64,000 nucleotides of DNA from Symsagittifera roscoffensis (Eukaryota; Xenacoelomorpha; Acoela; Convolutidae): positions 18,869,877 through 18,933,876 of the forward strand of contig NC_087066.1 in assembly GCF_963678635.1 (NCBI RefSeq). The letters run 5' to 3'. Of this stretch, positions 10,901 through 24,638 are shown piece after piece. Position numbers and translations under genes: made by a program. Position 1 is the first letter of the stretch. Each line of letters starts with the position of its first letter. The notes under the pieces are model-generated. The model did no database searches. It was given only the letters and a program-made list of their open reading frames with translations, and was not told the origin of the DNA.

Positions 10901-12760
10901 TCTTATGGATCACTTTCAACTTAATTTAGATTTGATTGCCTAAGCCCGAAAAAAATTTAAAATTTTAAAGATATCAAGACTTGTTTTTCAATAATCAAAA
11001 GTTATCTCCAGTGCAGCAGTTGAAAGTATTTCAGTACATGAAAACTGCATAAGAGTAGCTACATTAACACTAGATACCACATCTTCAAATTACAACAACA
11101 TCTTTTATGAATGACCATTGAATAGCAGTCTAAACTCAATTTTTACGAATATACTTGACACTCTAAATGGAACTGCAAACCTAATTCAACAGAATAGTCA
11201 AACACCATCACATTTCGTGAATGAAAAAAAAATAGTTGAAGGGATACCTGCAACAAACAGAACGAAAAATTGCACATATACATACAACAATCACGACACC
11301 ACAAAAATAATCCGTTGCCACAAACAACAAAACAATCAACAGTTATACCAACAATTATTTCTATATATACTCGGATGGGTTATCAATCATACAGACCACT
11401 AACTAAAAAACGTCCTTTTTTTGAATAAAAAATTTAAATGAAAACCATTTTGATAATCAGAATTATAATTTTTGTACAATCAACAAAATTAGCAATCCCA
11501 TAGCATGCAAGTTGATATTACATAGTCCCAGTCTCAAAAACATATTTATAATCAGCAAACACTATGAAACACAATAACTCGTTCTGTAAAAGCTGATCAA
11601 AAGAGATCGATTTTATCTATCGATTTTTCCAACAAAACAAATGTAGTTCAGCTAATAGACAGTTCAAAAGAAACCAACCACATTACTCGGAAGATGTAGA
11701 AAACTTCCAAAAGAGTCAACGAACAAATAATTAACAAAAACTGCAATGGAACAGATTTTTTGAACACTTTACAAATTCATCAAGACCACAACAAACAAAA
11801 CTAAAACATCTTATCAGAAAAAAATTTGAACAACCAGGCCCTTGCATAAAATCACGATATCAGACTCATTGCTATCAACCAGAATCAATTCGAAATGAAA
11901 TTCCATTAGCCCAATACTTACAAAAAGTTTTCAAACAATACCTGATACAGCAGATTCGTTTCAAACGACAACGAATCGATACCTCAGCGTGGATTATCTG
12001 TAACATCGATCAAATCACTTATGTATTTCACAGGGACAGACCCTAGATACCTAAAAGAGTAATATTTAGACGTTGTTGCAGCTAACCTAAGATTAAAAGT
12101 AGGCACAGAACCTAATAATACAACAGCGCATCAAAGTTGGAATCATAGACGTACGGCACTGAAACAAACAAAAATCGACGATGCAACCAAAAAAATTTTC
12201 TGTCCTACCCTTAGAAACGAAATCCGACTAGTAACGATTTGCACAAGAACTTTCAAAAATGTCAAAACAAACAACAACAAAAATTTGCATGTAACAAAAA
12301 ACTTACTCACGTAATTCACATCATTACAAAATACAAAAATGACAGAACCTGCAAAAATGACAGAAAATGATGCCGTTATTACCACAATTAAGAAAAAAGC
12401 AAACAAAATGCCAAATATTTACCATCAAATTGCAAACCGGATATAGATTTTCACATAATTTTATGACAAATTAGAACAACTTGAAAAATCGGTTCAATGG
12501 TAAGAAACAGAAAAATCGAAAATCCAGTATGTCAATAAAAGTCGGACTACTACATCACACCAAAAAAGTCATCGAGACTACGAAAATTTTATCTAAATTA
12601 TTACATAGGTCCCTATTGAACAAAAAAAAGAGACCGCATTTTGAGACAAAACCCTCCTTTGAAAGATTGTGTAATTATTACCGGAGATACGGACACAACA
12701 ATGCTGAAAGTATTCAAAAAGAACAAGAAAAGCCAAATTGACCATCGAAACAAAAAAAAA
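10901..12760 (+). pseudogene. gag remnant of copy W
   Basis: Three blocks align with gag of X. An N-terminal-half block at 11,118-11,230 reads 'LNGTANLIQQNSQTPSHF' against 'LNGTINLSQQDIQTPSHF' in X. The gag core at about 12,010-12,250 reads 'FTGTDP' and 'HRRTALKQTKIDDA' against 'FTGTDP' and 'HRRTALIQTTIDGA'. The CCHC knuckle at 12,670-12,711 has decayed: C-N-Y-Y...GH...S, so the second and third cysteines are lost. Many stops; non-functional. Gag would normally form the particle shell and bind the RNA genome. Confidence 0.65.
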
Positions 12761-12799
12761 CAATTAAATAGTTTTACCAATACAAGATGAAATATCAAA

Positions 12800-15620
12800 G
12801 TTTGCCAAACACAAATATTCAAAGCAATAATAGCTCCGGAAAACAACTTCCACCTAGCTTTAGTAATAGCAGATCACAATCACCCTTTACTAACAATTTC
12901 GTGGCTGATCTCTAGATATACGCAATTCACAACAAGGTTCACAAAATAGGTAAAGCCAGTACACAAGGAAGAATATTCAAAAGAAATTACGCGTAATAAC
13001 CTTGTCATTATACTAGCAAAAGGCGAAGCACTCAAGATAGTATTTACGCAAGATACTTAATTTTTCGAAACGATGATTCAAAATGTAATTGGTCCATCGC
13101 ACCACTACAGGTAATTCTCTCCAAAAATAAAGAGACAAAACTATACATGAGCAGATATGATTAGCACATACAACCAAATACCCCTAGCTTAACATAATTC
13201 GTCATTGAAAACCAACAGTGTGATATTATCAGAGTTATTATATGGCATTTTAAAAGATCCAGCATTTTTTTCTTAATATATGAGTAAAAACTCTCGACCA
13301 CAAATCTCAAGTTAAAACATAATCACATACTTAGATGATGTTACAGGCAAAACAAGATATAGGACAAAAAATTACGTCAAATTACAAATAGAATCTATAC
13401 ATCTATGTGCGACGCAACCAACTTTGGAATCGGCGCATAATTTTGACAACCGAATGAAGGATGAAATACAAAGAATTTAGTATCAGCACACGCAAGACTT
13501 TTACGCAAGCAGAATAACGAATCTCTGCACAAACGAAAAAGTGCAGAGAAAATTATAGAATCTCATACAATATGAATTTTTAATCCTTGAACAAAAACTT
13601 CTAACAGTTTTATGTCCAAATACAAACTATTATCTTTCTCTTAACACAAAAAACTAACCCTAATTATAGAGTTAGTAGATTTTTGTAAAGGAAAGATTCA
13701 AACAGACGCATACTTGGACAGCAATTAAAAATTGTGCTTTATCAGACACACTACTTAGAAACACGCCAGCAGAATTACCTACACGAAGGAATACAGTAGA
13801 AATATCTCAAAAAAAAAATCCTTTCTTGCTAAACATGAAACACCAGCACAGTTAGAAGGTAAAAATTGACTGTGATAGCAAACCCAACATTCAACCAAAA
13901 ACTGCCATTTTGAAAACAACCTTTTTGGTTTTGATTCAACAGGAAAAAATCCAATTATACATACACCACTTTCCTCACGGATAAAAAACACCGTAAGAAA
14001 CATCAAACGAAACCAACATTTGAATAAATCATTTTTTTACAGAAACAGAAGATTTGTTAAAAAAACTGAATTTAACAGGACCATCAGACACTACCAAAAA
14101 CTATACAATAATCAAATTGTTTGATTTGAAAAAAAAAACCAATTGACAACATTTCTGTATCAAGTCAAAAATCCAAAATCTTTTCCTGCCCTGTTCAGTT
14201 AATATGACAACAGATCCCCCCAAAAATTTCAAAAGATCAAACTCGACTTTCGCCTCTTGAATTTTCTTCACTCAAAGAGAAAGTTCAACGCGAAAAAGCC
14301 GATATCACGAATTTCGGGAAAAAAAACATTACCCAGATATTTCCAAAAGTTTAACAAACAAAAAAATGAAAACACAGAATTATTAGATTCTCCTTACACA
14401 GATACAAAAGTATCACGCATGCCACTAAAACTAATTTGAATGGCATTCCTCACATCCTTTTTTTCAAATACGAAACGAATAATCGGATTGGGAAAAGATA
14501 TCATATTTTAAACAAACGTTCAAAATCCCAAACTTGGTTTAAAGTACTTTGCAATTAATAAATAATCTCCCAACTAAACAAACTTTTACCGCCTCAAAGA
14601 CAGTTTGGAGACAAACAAGAATTTCAAGGACAAAATTGATATTTCAACCATAAGATTTCTTTTGATACAAAAATCCTCGAATCGTTTTCTTGCGAAAAAG
14701 ACTCATACTTCATGGTCATTTCACAAACAGTTCCACACTATGTTTAACTTAGTCTCGTTCCCCGCTGCATTGGATTCTGTGCTTAAACAAATCTTTCTAA
14801 ACATTGGGTTGTTGCAAAACTTGGATTACCTGAAGTCGTTGTTACCTACAACAGAACAGAATTTAGTAATCATGAAATAATTACACTATATCTTTTATGT
14901 AATAATAAACACAAATCAAGAACATCACATGCTACACGAATAAACAGACAAGTTAAACACACAAACCGTTCAGGACAAGAATACCTCCGATGTATAGTTA
15001 AAGCTGGATGAAAAAAAAACATTAAATGGTCAAGAGACGTGGATTTGTGAATTTATTTTCATTAAATTATAGCTCTCAAAAATGCACAAAAAGGTTTGGA
15101 TGAACCAGAAACCAAATAAATCAATAATGTTCACTGGAAACTCCTCATAAAATGTATGACATTGTCAACCAAGAAAAACCCAATTTAAATTAATTTAGCA
15201 CATAATATATCAGCGGTAATTTTTTAAATCAGACTGCGGTACCCACATAGAATTGTTTTTAGACAGAAGTAAAAACCCCATGAAACTTGTCAAAAAATGC
15301 AAAGAAACTATTACAAAGACAAAACAATCAATCTCATTTTCAAGATTGAAAATGAGAATTTTCTCACTGATTCAAAACTTTAAGAAACAAAAAAGGTTTC
15401 AGAGAGTTCCAACATATAGAAAAACCCACAGATGCAATGTGCAATTTTATTGACCAGAATAAAAAAAGAAAAAAAAATTAACCCGACACAGAAGTTATCC
15501 TTCAGCAGTTTATCCCAAGAAACATGCTCTTCTTGAGCTAACACAGTTATACTCTTCCACTGGACTCTACATGTTAAAGCACTTCAAAAAACAACGATCT
15601 TCAATTACTTGATATTTTAC
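12800..15620 (+). pseudogene. pol remnant of copy W (RT, RNase H, integrase parts)
   Basis: Reverse transcriptase: 'TYNQIPL' near 13,160 and the catalytic-site phrase 'ITYLDDV' near 13,325-13,345. RNase H: 'CDATNFGIGA' from 13,408, keeping the first acidic residue. Then 'LIQYEFLILE' and 'ALSDTLLRNTPAEL', which mark the end of RNase H in this family. Integrase core end: 'EYLRCIVKAG...NIKWSRDVD' at 14,980-15,050; integrase C-terminal part 15,250-15,453 aligning with copy Y 57,570-57,779; pol tail 'LLELTQLYSSTGLYML' at 15,525-15,580. The zinc-binding HHCC part is not recognisable. All frames are broken. Confidence 0.65.
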
Positions 15621-16740
15621 TTCAACCTTCAACTAAATTAAAGCAAAAATTACCAGATAAACTTTTTAAAGATCCCACCACTACAGAACGAAAAATTGAA
15701 AGTAACAAGACAAAAATTTAATATCGAAAAAAAATCCTAACAACGCCAACCACCTTGTATGGAAACCAACCAAGAAGCGACTATATTTTTCTTGTACCTC
15801 AATCTAGAACATCAAAAAAGTAGAAATCCGTTAACCATCCAGACATTTAATACACTCTTTGAACAGCTTCGAACAGGCAACATAAATCCCTCACAAACGT
15901 AAACACTAATCAAAAATTGTGTTGTAGCCATTTTTAATCTCCTATCTAGAAAAATTCATTGTTTCTACTTCTTAGAAATTTTCATCCAAACTTAACTAAT
16001 CATATCAGTTGGATTAATCTCACTCTTTATTCAACGCCACTGCTATTTTTAGCCTAGCTGCAACTTGAACTAGACTAGAACTAGAACTCTAACTCAGAGA
16101 CCTTCAGGTCAAAATAAGCAATACCCTTAACTTACTTGAATTTGATATTAAAAAAGTTACAACCATCTCCCATCAATCAGTGCAAAATCAACAATTTTGC
16201 AAAAAAAATAGGATTCGATAAAACACCAAAAGAACAGAAACAAATTAGCCTAAAGCGAAAACTTCATGAGATCAATCAGCCTAATGACAACCTACCCCAC
16301 AAAAAAACTGATTATCTCAAATTAGCATTCTTATACCCAAAATTCCAGACAACCTACCCCACAAAAGACCCTGATCAACCCAAAATTTAAAACAAGAATT
16401 AACAACCGAATACCCAGAACTCCAGGCTTTCTTTCACCAAAGCCTTCTCATACCCAATCCACCCAATCAATAAACACTTAAACCCCACTCAATAAAACTT
16501 TGAACAAAAAATCAAAAAAAATATCGGAAATCAACTTTTTTTCGAACGCGATCTAAAATTTCAATTGTTCAACTTCTTTAAACAATTAATTTAATTTTCG
16601 TACAAATCTCAGAAAACATCTTAATTGTTTGGTTTTTTCCACTAGTGGTTGTTTTTTAGAATTCAGAATAATCATTACCATAATTTTTTTGGGTTCAGTT
16701 TGCACTTTGCATTTTTAAAATCAAATATACACTTATTTTT
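15621..16740 (+). other. pol tail to env spacer of copy W
   Basis: A, C-rich sequence matching the X stretch 45,580-46,330 in composition and in scattered words, without an accepted gene. A frame at 16,136-16,390 (84 codons) repeats 'PQPNDNLPHKK'/'NQ..TYPTKDPDQPK' type readings and is not supported by the other copies. Confidence 0.3.
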
Positions 16741-19700
16741 TCTAAACCATCAGCAACCTAACTAGGTGCGATAATAAATATCTTTTCTACTAACTGATAA
16801 AAATCTATTGAATAAGAAAAACCTCCTACCATTTTGTCTTTTTCCTAATTTTAATAGCCTCCTTCGTTTTTACCCTTTATTAACATCTTAAAAAACATTT
16901 TTAGCATATGTTTTGGCAATCCGATTATAGTTTTTAATGAAAAATATAAAAAAAAATCAATTGTTCCCCTTCTACCATTTTATCTCAAAATCCACATTCA
17001 ACGCCTGCATCAAGTCAATCAAAACAGCCTCAACCATCTGCTCGTCTATCATACGTAGAAAACCCATATACCTTTCAATAAAGACAAGCGCCATTACTAG
17101 AACCACTAAACTCATTGTCAACTTTAGGTGAACCACATATATGATTTACCCACCATTACAACAATCAAATCGAACTAGACAACGAAGTCAAAATCAAAAC
17201 CCAAGTAGTAGAATCAACCATGGGTAAGTTCAACCACGACGAAACAAAACTCTTACCACACCACGAGGTTAATTCAGCATAGCTTCAAACCAATATTAAA
17301 TCCTCTTGAGGCAATAAGAAGCAATACAATGCAAAGTAAACATCGGTATATAAAATTGTTTCATTGCTCGACACATTACACCAAACCTTCTAACTGATTA
17401 CTTGGGTTTGACACCGATTTCTGACCAGATTAGAGAAAAATCATTCAATCCTCCAACCTATTCACACAGTCTTCCAAATCGGATCAATTATACATTTACC
17501 CAAGACAAATCAAACTTCTTCAACGAACCGATTATTTTTTTCAGAATCTTTTTTTTGTCCTTGCCAGATACATTTTTTCCCCATCAACAACTTCAGTAGC
17601 AAGTATATCGTCCTTTAAGAATTTTTCAAAACACGTTGCACATCATTTCAACAATAGATAGCAAGAACTAAAAATTACCAGCAAGCCCCATTCGACTAGC
17701 ACCACCTCATTTGTAGCACCACCGCCTTTCTTTGAACAAAACCTGAACAGCAGCCGACTACACAATTGCAACCTTAAACAGACTAAAGAAACAGACACGT
17801 TGTACCAAAAGATAACCAAGAACACAACATTCAAATACTATCGCAAAATGTTGGAATTAACAAAAAAAGAAAAATAACCTGGTACATCACTAATTTCCTT
17901 AATGACAGCCAGAAGTTATTTTTCAATCTATATTTCCGCCATTTTTATGCACAAAACTGATTTACAAACTGAATGATACACTAAGAAGATAATAGGCTGC
18001 AAAAAAATCTACAATCCAATTACAAGTTTATTTTTTCAGGACTATCTTAATTACTTTTACCTCTTCTGAACCGACAACTCACAACAATCTTTCTCCCCGA
18101 ACAGTACAAGAAGACCTCCTCATAATTCAATACGATTGCGAAGATGATAAAAAATACTGCAAATATACGCAAAAAACCTAACCTAAACAATGTTAATCAG
18201 AACCAGAAGCAGTCGAATCAAATAAAAATGTTGCAACATTTCATTCAAAGGCCCGTGCAGGTTACAAATTCATTGGCAATTTTTCTGAACTTAAAGTACA
18301 TTGTTCCCAAATTTCAAAATTAAATCATACCAGACTCAATCACAAATCCTACTATCATTTTCTACTATCATTAAAATACTATTATATCTTAACCCCGGAG
18401 ATTGTGAAAAGTACTAAAATGTTTAAAGTTGATAACACCAAAAAGCAATTTAAAAAAAATTCAAAAGTTTTTCAGATTCGAAACATCAAGCACAATTTTT
18501 CAACATAAAGGTCATGTACTTTTAAATGAAAAAATCCCATGGACGTTTAAAATACGACATCCTTGATCAAAACTGGAAATCTGTTATTGTAATAAAACAT
18601 TCATGAAATTGCATAGCTAATACAAAAAATTCAGGATAGCCGGAAAGTTTTTTTTGATGGCAAATTTTTTGACGATAAGAACATCCATTTTGAAAAGCTC
18701 AACTAACACACGATTCAAAACATGACCTAAAATTATTTTAATAAGTCAAACTATCTTTTAAGAATGACGAGGGCTATTGCGACCCCACTGCTTGCACCGA
18801 GAAAACCATTGTTTGGTTTCGAAAAGACACATGTACAATTTTTTATTTAGCTAAACTTCATGCAGGAGTGATAAAATTACACAAAAAACTATTTTAATGA
18901 ACCTATACCAAATAACGATTTACAGCTATTCATACTAAAATCAGACATAAACCCTCATGGGAACCTGTCTAGAATAAAAAGTAGATTCATCAGTTTCAAA
19001 AAGACTTTGAGATGGAATTAGAAAATTAGCCTGCAGTATCGGAATAAATTTTTCGAACTCCCGTATCTCATTTTTCCAACTCCCATATCTCATCCATTTT
19101 GAACAGAGAAGATGAGAAATCCTACATGCCACTCAAATTAAATAAAATCAACAAAAATTTTGGGGGAAGTTTGCTACCAGAAAATTATAGCAGCACACGA
19201 CTACAAGAATTATCACAAATGAATAACATATAATTTGGCGCAACGTATTATGCCATTCATCTCGTTATGTCGACAATACTATCAGTAGAGTTGTTTGAGA
19301 TACGGTATTTAAAAAAGCCTTTGCAGGAGACCTACTTCAAACAATCGCTCAAAGTTTTCTGACTCTGAAAGAAACTTCTTTTGGTACTGCTCAGGCTCCA
19401 AAATGGCTCACCACTTTATGTAGTCGAAGACCAAAGATGCTATCAAGGAACACCAATATTCTACAAAAAAAGTTTATTTTGCCGGTAAACTGTCACGACA
19501 GACATATTGTTGAGATACCGCTATCCCTCTGGGTCATAATGAAGCCATTATTCAGTACAATTTAACCCAGCGATAACAAAATTTACCTTCTCAAACCCTA
19601 CCCCACCTCCATGCCCTTTTTAAAGAAACTTTCACCCAAAACCATTTTTGCAATAGCCCTAAATTCTAATAGAGATTTACAATCCGCAGAGATAAACTCT

Positions 19701-20030
19701 AAATCAGAAGTACAGCTTACATACGAACTCAACAATTTCAAGCACCTGTTACAAAAATGTCCACGTTCCATTGACAATCAATAAATCAAAATCTAAGAAA
19801 AACGTATATGCGGCCGGTTTTTCAGATGTCTACAAACAAGACTACAGTTGATATTCTAAAGAAGTTATAAATTAGATTTATCTCAACGGAGAAAAACACG
19901 GCCCATAAGATCTCTCATCAATTGTTACGTTCAGTTTTTTTAGCTTCCAGTAATATAAGTTTGGCATTTTACATCGTATGGCACCTAAGCAATATACGCA
20001 AAGCTTAACTTTAAATCATTTCTTTTCTCT
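16741..20030 (+). pseudogene. env-like glycoprotein remnant of copy W
   Basis: Aligns with env of X and Y. Blocks: the start junction 'CTAGGTGCGA' (16,763), the helical block 'SSRLHNCNLK' (about 17,752), 'GYCDPTACTEKTIVWF' (about 18,770-18,820) followed by 'KDTCTIFYLAKLHA', 'LEFEIT'-type spacer, then 'RCYQGTPIFYK' (about 19,437-19,470). Envelope proteins of this kind are type I membrane proteins that mediate cell entry of retrovirus-like particles. The membrane anchor is no longer clear in W. Stops and frameshifts are present throughout. Confidence 0.55.
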
Positions 20031-20053
20031 TTTGTTAAAAATTTATACAATAG

Positions 20054-21629
20054 TTGCGCAATCCGCACAAAAGTCAAAATTCACGAGACAACTTTGATGG
20101 TTCCATAAAAACTGTTTTTGATACCCACAACACTCTATGTATCCCCCTTCTTGATACACCTGACGAAATTCTTTTCATTACTTTTTTCCCCAATAACTAT
20201 CCCACTCCCGTGGTACCCTCTACGTCCGGCTCTTCCCTCACCGACACTTCTCTCATTCTTTCCTCTTTTTCCAGTTGTATGCCCAAAAATCCCAGCCCCA
20301 TGACTGGTAACCAGCTTGAGCATGACCTCGATAATTTTAATTATAGCCGACAACAGCTTCACAAAACTAGCCATCAACCCACATTCGATCAAGTAACGCA
20401 CTCCGCTTCACCTTCAGGATCATCCACATCATTCGCAACGCACCCACTCGTGCACAACGAATCCTTTTGAAAAGAAAGTACTCGACTAAACCAATAAGAT
20501 ATTTACTCATTCGCTCATCACGGCTAATCCTAAGTAACCATCCCCGCCATACTAAAACACCTATTCTTTAACTGAAAAATTTACATTCTTTCCTCTATAT
20601 CCTTCTTATAATACGAAGCCCAGAGCCAACGTAACACCTATATCGACGAAATTATCTTTCAAATCATTTCTCCTACTGGTTATATTTTTACAATTTTTCT
20701 AATCCTATAACAAAACACCAATAAAAAACGACGATGAAGTTAATTTTTCTGACAAAATTATTCAACAACTCACTACTGCACTATTTTTTAACCAATTTAC
20801 TAATATTGAACAACAAAAAGTACTTAAACGCTTCATCACACGCAAGTCTAACTAGATCTTTATCACGAACTATGACCACACAGTCATCCGCTACATGGAA
20901 ATTTTGACACAGATCTGGCAGTAAATTCCCAACTAACCGAGAAATTTTTCATTAAAACTGATTACAAAGTTGATTTATATAGCAGTAATATAAATTTCGC
21001 TCACGCAGCCGACCATACACTACGAAACACCAAAGCATACGAATTTTTTTCTAGTAATATTCGATCACTTCCAAGTAACTCTTAACTTCCTCAATCCTTA
21101 AGAGTGTGATATCATCTGCTCGCATTAATTAAGCTGAAAACGAGGCTGTTTCACAGGCACGCATATCACCGCTTCATTCAACATCCTTTTCTGAATAGCT
21201 CCTCATCCTGAAACCCGCAACACCGCTACATCTACCTCAACCCATTTTCTTAACTTCACATTTTACGATCCTCTCCGCTAAATGTGTCTATTTTGTCCAT
21301 CAAGAACAACTTTCCTATTGAAGACTTCCACCCCATTTTTGTCGCACATGAGTTCATCCAACCTATAGACATACCCTTTCTACAGAACATTCAAAACACT
21401 ATTATGAACAACAGCTTCATAACCTGATACAGAAAACTAAACATGCTTTTCTGCCACTGCTGAATAAGTTCACATCATCCGCGCACTAGGTCTTCTTTGG
21501 CCACTTTTACCTACTAAAGTTTTCATCAAAGTGCTTGCAAAACATTTAATGCACTCACAACCAATTAAAAATAACATTTTCAACGAGCTTTTTGAAACCA
21601 ACCCGACCCTCAGTAATAATTCCCACTAA
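20054..21629 (+). pseudogene. ORF3 (post-env gene) of copy W, unknown function
   Basis: 20,054-20,470 is open for 138 codons and is Pro/Ser/Thr-rich, with 'GNQLEHDLDNFNYSRQQ' aligning with 'KKLEHELDNFITQKE' of copy Y (about 63,190-63,235) and 'ISEELNNLITLEQQ' of X. The C-terminal end keeps 'VAHEFIQPIDI' (21,345) and 'LWPLLPTKVFIKVLAKHLM' (21,500-21,555), ending at a TAA near 21,629; X has 'LWPLLQTKNIIRILAKLL' at the same place. Frames between are broken. I recognise no known domain. The start is not certain; an ATG near the end of env, as in X and Y, would be expected. Confidence 0.55.
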
Positions 21630-22171
21630 TTAACTTTTAATGTTTTTTTTTTACCAATTTGACCCGTGTGTATCAGTGTTTGTTGTTAGATTTCGTCTTT
21701 AGTTTCTAGGAAAAAAACTTAAAATCCGAAAAAAATTGAAACATTGTAACACTTCGTAGAAATTTTTCACGAGACTGCAAACTGTAAATTAATCAAATTG
21801 CAGTGAGTTTTATCAACAGTAAAAAAATAATATAATTAAGCTTTAAGGCACTTTTTAAGGCACTTTTTTCAATAAACTCAACGTAACTCGCCACCAAAAA
21901 AGTAGAGAATAATTAAAAGTCTACATTGTCAAACTATTTTATCATAATTTAGCTCGCTTTAGCTCAAATAATTTAGCTCAAATTTTTCTTAAGCCAGTTG
22001 GAAGACGGAATTAAAGCTAAGCTTAAATAACCAACGCATCTAGCTAACACTACGATACCAACCACTTGTATGGGAAAATCTCAGGGTACCAAAACCAAAT
22101 TGAACTCAGACTAAACTGGGTAAATTTTTCTTTCAAATCGGAACTCAAAAATTTTTTAAAGAAAATGAATG
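21630..22171 (+). other. 3' noncoding part of copy W
   Basis: No gene. 22,020-22,140 aligns with X 53,455-53,590, sharing 'CAACGCA', 'GGTACC.AAACC', 'GACTAAACTGG.TAAATTT.TTCTTT' type words, which places it in the untranslated 3' end of the element. Confidence 0.5.
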
Positions 22172-24057
22172 AAACACAAAATGAAAAAAAAAGTTTTGAG
22201 AGAGAGACACAATCAAGAAATTAAAAGGTTGAACCACTGGTAAAAAAGATTTAAAAATTGTACACAAATAGAGACTATGCTTAACAAGACATTCATAGAA
22301 ACCTCTCCTTAAATTACTAACAGCTAGAAGTTGGGACCTCTGACTCCGACACAATTGTTTATAAGAGTAGCACTAGTAGATGACCGAACAAAAATGAACG
22401 CTTCCGCGAAAACAACTTGCAGAAGATCTTTACTAAAATTGAGAAAATTGAAAATTGCAGATATATACAATTTAAAAGATTTCTCAGAGCAAAGAAACAA
22501 AAAAAAGCAAGCTAAAATTTGGAATGAAAATTAAAGATCAAAAGTTTTACGACCAAAAATTTTACTAAAAAGAACCAAACATTTTGTCACACTTTGCCAA
22601 ACACAAAATGAAAAAAAAAAGTTTTGAGAGAGAGACACAATCAAGAAATTAAAAGGTTGAACCACTGGTAAAAAAGATTTAAAAATTGTACACAAATAGA
22701 GACTATGCTTAACAAGACATTCATAGAAACATCTCCTTAAATTACTAACAGCTAGAAGTTGGGACCTCTGACTCCGACACAATTGTTTATAAGAGTAGCA
22801 CTAGTAGATGACCGAACAAAAATGAACGCTTCCGCGAAAACAACTTGCAGAAGATCTTTACTAAAAATGAGAAAATTGAAAATTGCAGATATATACAATT
22901 TAAAAGATTTCTCAGAGCAAAGAAACAAAAAAAAGCAAGCTAAAATTTGGAATGAAAATTAAAGATCAAAAGTTTTACGACCAAAAATTTTACTAAAAAG
23001 AACCAAACATTTTGTCACACTTTGCCAAACACAAAATGAAAAAAAAAAGTTTTGAGAGAGAGACACAATCAAGAAATTAAAAGGTTGAACCACTGGTAAA
23101 AAAGATTAAAAAATTGTACACAAATAGAGACTATGCTTAACAAGACATTCATAGAAACCTCTCCTTAAATTACTAACAGCTAGAAGTTGGGACCTCTGAC
23201 TCCGACACAATTGTTTATAAGAGTAGCACTAGTAGATGACCGAACGAAAATGAACGCTTCCGCGAAAACAACTTGCAGAAGATCTTTACTAAAATTGAGA
23301 AAATTGAAAATTGCAGATATATACAATTTAAAAGATTTCTCAGAGCAAAGAAACAAAAAAAGCAAGCTAAAATTTGGAATGAAAATTAAAGATCAAAAGT
23401 TTTACGACCAAAAATTTTACTAAAAAGAACCAAACATTTTGTCACACTTTGCCAAACACAAAATGAAAAAAAAAGTTTTGAGAGAGAGACACAATCAAGA
23501 AATTAAAAGGTTGAACCCTTGGTAAAAAAGATTTAAAAATTGTACACAAATAGAGACTATGCTTAACAAGACATTCATAGAAACCTCTCCTTAAATTACT
23601 AACAGCTAGAAGTTGGGACCTCTGACTCCGACACAATTGTTTATAAGAGTAGCACTAGTAGATGACCGAACGAAAATGAACGCTTCCGCGAAAACAACTT
23701 GCAGAAGATCTTTACTAAAATTGAGAAAGTTGAAAATTGCAGATATATACAATTTAAAAGATTTCTCAGAGCAAAGAAACAAAAAAAAGCAAGCTAAAAT
23801 TTGGAATGAAAATTAAAGATCAAAAGTTTTAGTAAAGTAAAAATGACCGAACGAAAATGAACGCTTCCGCAAAAACAACTTGCAGAAGATCTTTACTAAA
23901 ATTGAGAAAATTGAAAATTGCAGATATATACAATTTAAAAGATTTCTCAGAGCAAAGAAACAAAAAAAAGCAAGCTAAAATTTGGAATGAAAATTAAAGA
24001 TCAAAAGTTTTACGACCAAAAATTTTACTAAAAAAAACCAAACATTTTGTCACACTT
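22172..24057 (+). repeat. 428-bp tandem repeat array, 4 units plus a partial fifth
   Basis: Four near-identical units begin with 'AAACACAAAATG' at 22,172, 22,599, 23,027 and 23,454 (spacing 427, 428, 427). The fourth is cut at about 23,830 and followed by a partial unit (23,842-24,057). Differences between units are single bases and small indels in A-runs, so the array is young compared with the surrounding element. The unit consists of part a ('AAAAGTTTTGAGAGAGAGACAC...GACCT') and part b ('CTGACTCCGACAC...CACACTTTGC'). A diverged part b occurs alone at 25,545-25,806. The recurring 67- and 83-codon frames are by-products of the repeat. Confidence 0.95.
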
Positions 24058-24638
24058 TGCTTTTTGTCGTAATCTAGATCAAAAAGTACAGCATCTGAAA
24101 CTTTTGCTTTTTGAGAAAAGTGTATGATTTTCGTCTTCTAAACGTTAATGCTCAAAACAGAGAGAAAATTAGCTATTGGTTTTCTGACTTGTTAATTCAA
24201 AACTAGCACAATCTGGATTACGGTGGCATTTCAGTTAAAACTGCCATTTCACACAGAGAGAAAAAATCTGAAACCTATCAGGGCCGAAATTTTCAGAGAG
24301 AGCTTTTTCAAACGCTGTGTTAAACGTGCTATTTATTTCTAAATACAAGATTTAAGGTCCTCCAAAAGTAAGTTCAACAAAAAACCAATCCTCTGCATTT
24401 ATGGATAGTCTAATAACTGTTCAATTTTTCCGTTTGACATGAGTCAGAGGTAGCCAGCTTGGAACCAAAATTAAGCATATATGCTATTGGTTCTGATTCA
24501 GAGATATTTCAGAGAAAAAAAAGAACTAAAAACAAGCTGAAATTGAAACTAATGATGATGAATAGAATTTTTGTTTTCGTTTCCTTAAACTTTTGTTTTT
24601 GAATTTTGATATTTTCAAGTAAAAAACTAGGACGACTA
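24058..24638 (+). other. 3' internal end of second-subfamily element, copy 1
   Basis: Follows a partial part b of the tandem unit and leads directly into an LTR. It is about 80-85% identical by eye to 25,807-26,532 (shared: 'GCATCTGAAACTTTTGCTTT', 'CCAATCCTCTGCATTT', 'TAATAACTGTTCAATTTTTCCGTT', 'AAACAAGCTGAAAT'). No open frame. Confidence 0.6.

Larger units (their letters stand above)
8303..22171 (+). mobile_element. Ty3/gypsy-type env-bearing retroelement, copy W
   Basis: The oldest-looking copy in the window. Order: LTR, leader, gag, pol, env and ORF3, all recognised by alignment to copies X and Y further right, because W itself is full of stops in every frame. Its last part (21,640-22,171) matches the 3' noncoding part of X around 52,960-53,600, then passes into the 428-bp tandem array. 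No matching 3' LTR of the same subtype was found. The next LTR (24,639) belongs to a different subfamily, and the bases flanking the two (CCCA, TCAA) do not form a target duplication, so the true right end is uncertain. Confidence 0.7.

Noticed and set aside
22145-23816. Repeated 67-83-codon frames on both strands in the tandem array
   Set aside because: They recur because the DNA unit recurs, occur on both strands at once, and are absent or broken in the diverged single unit at 25,545.
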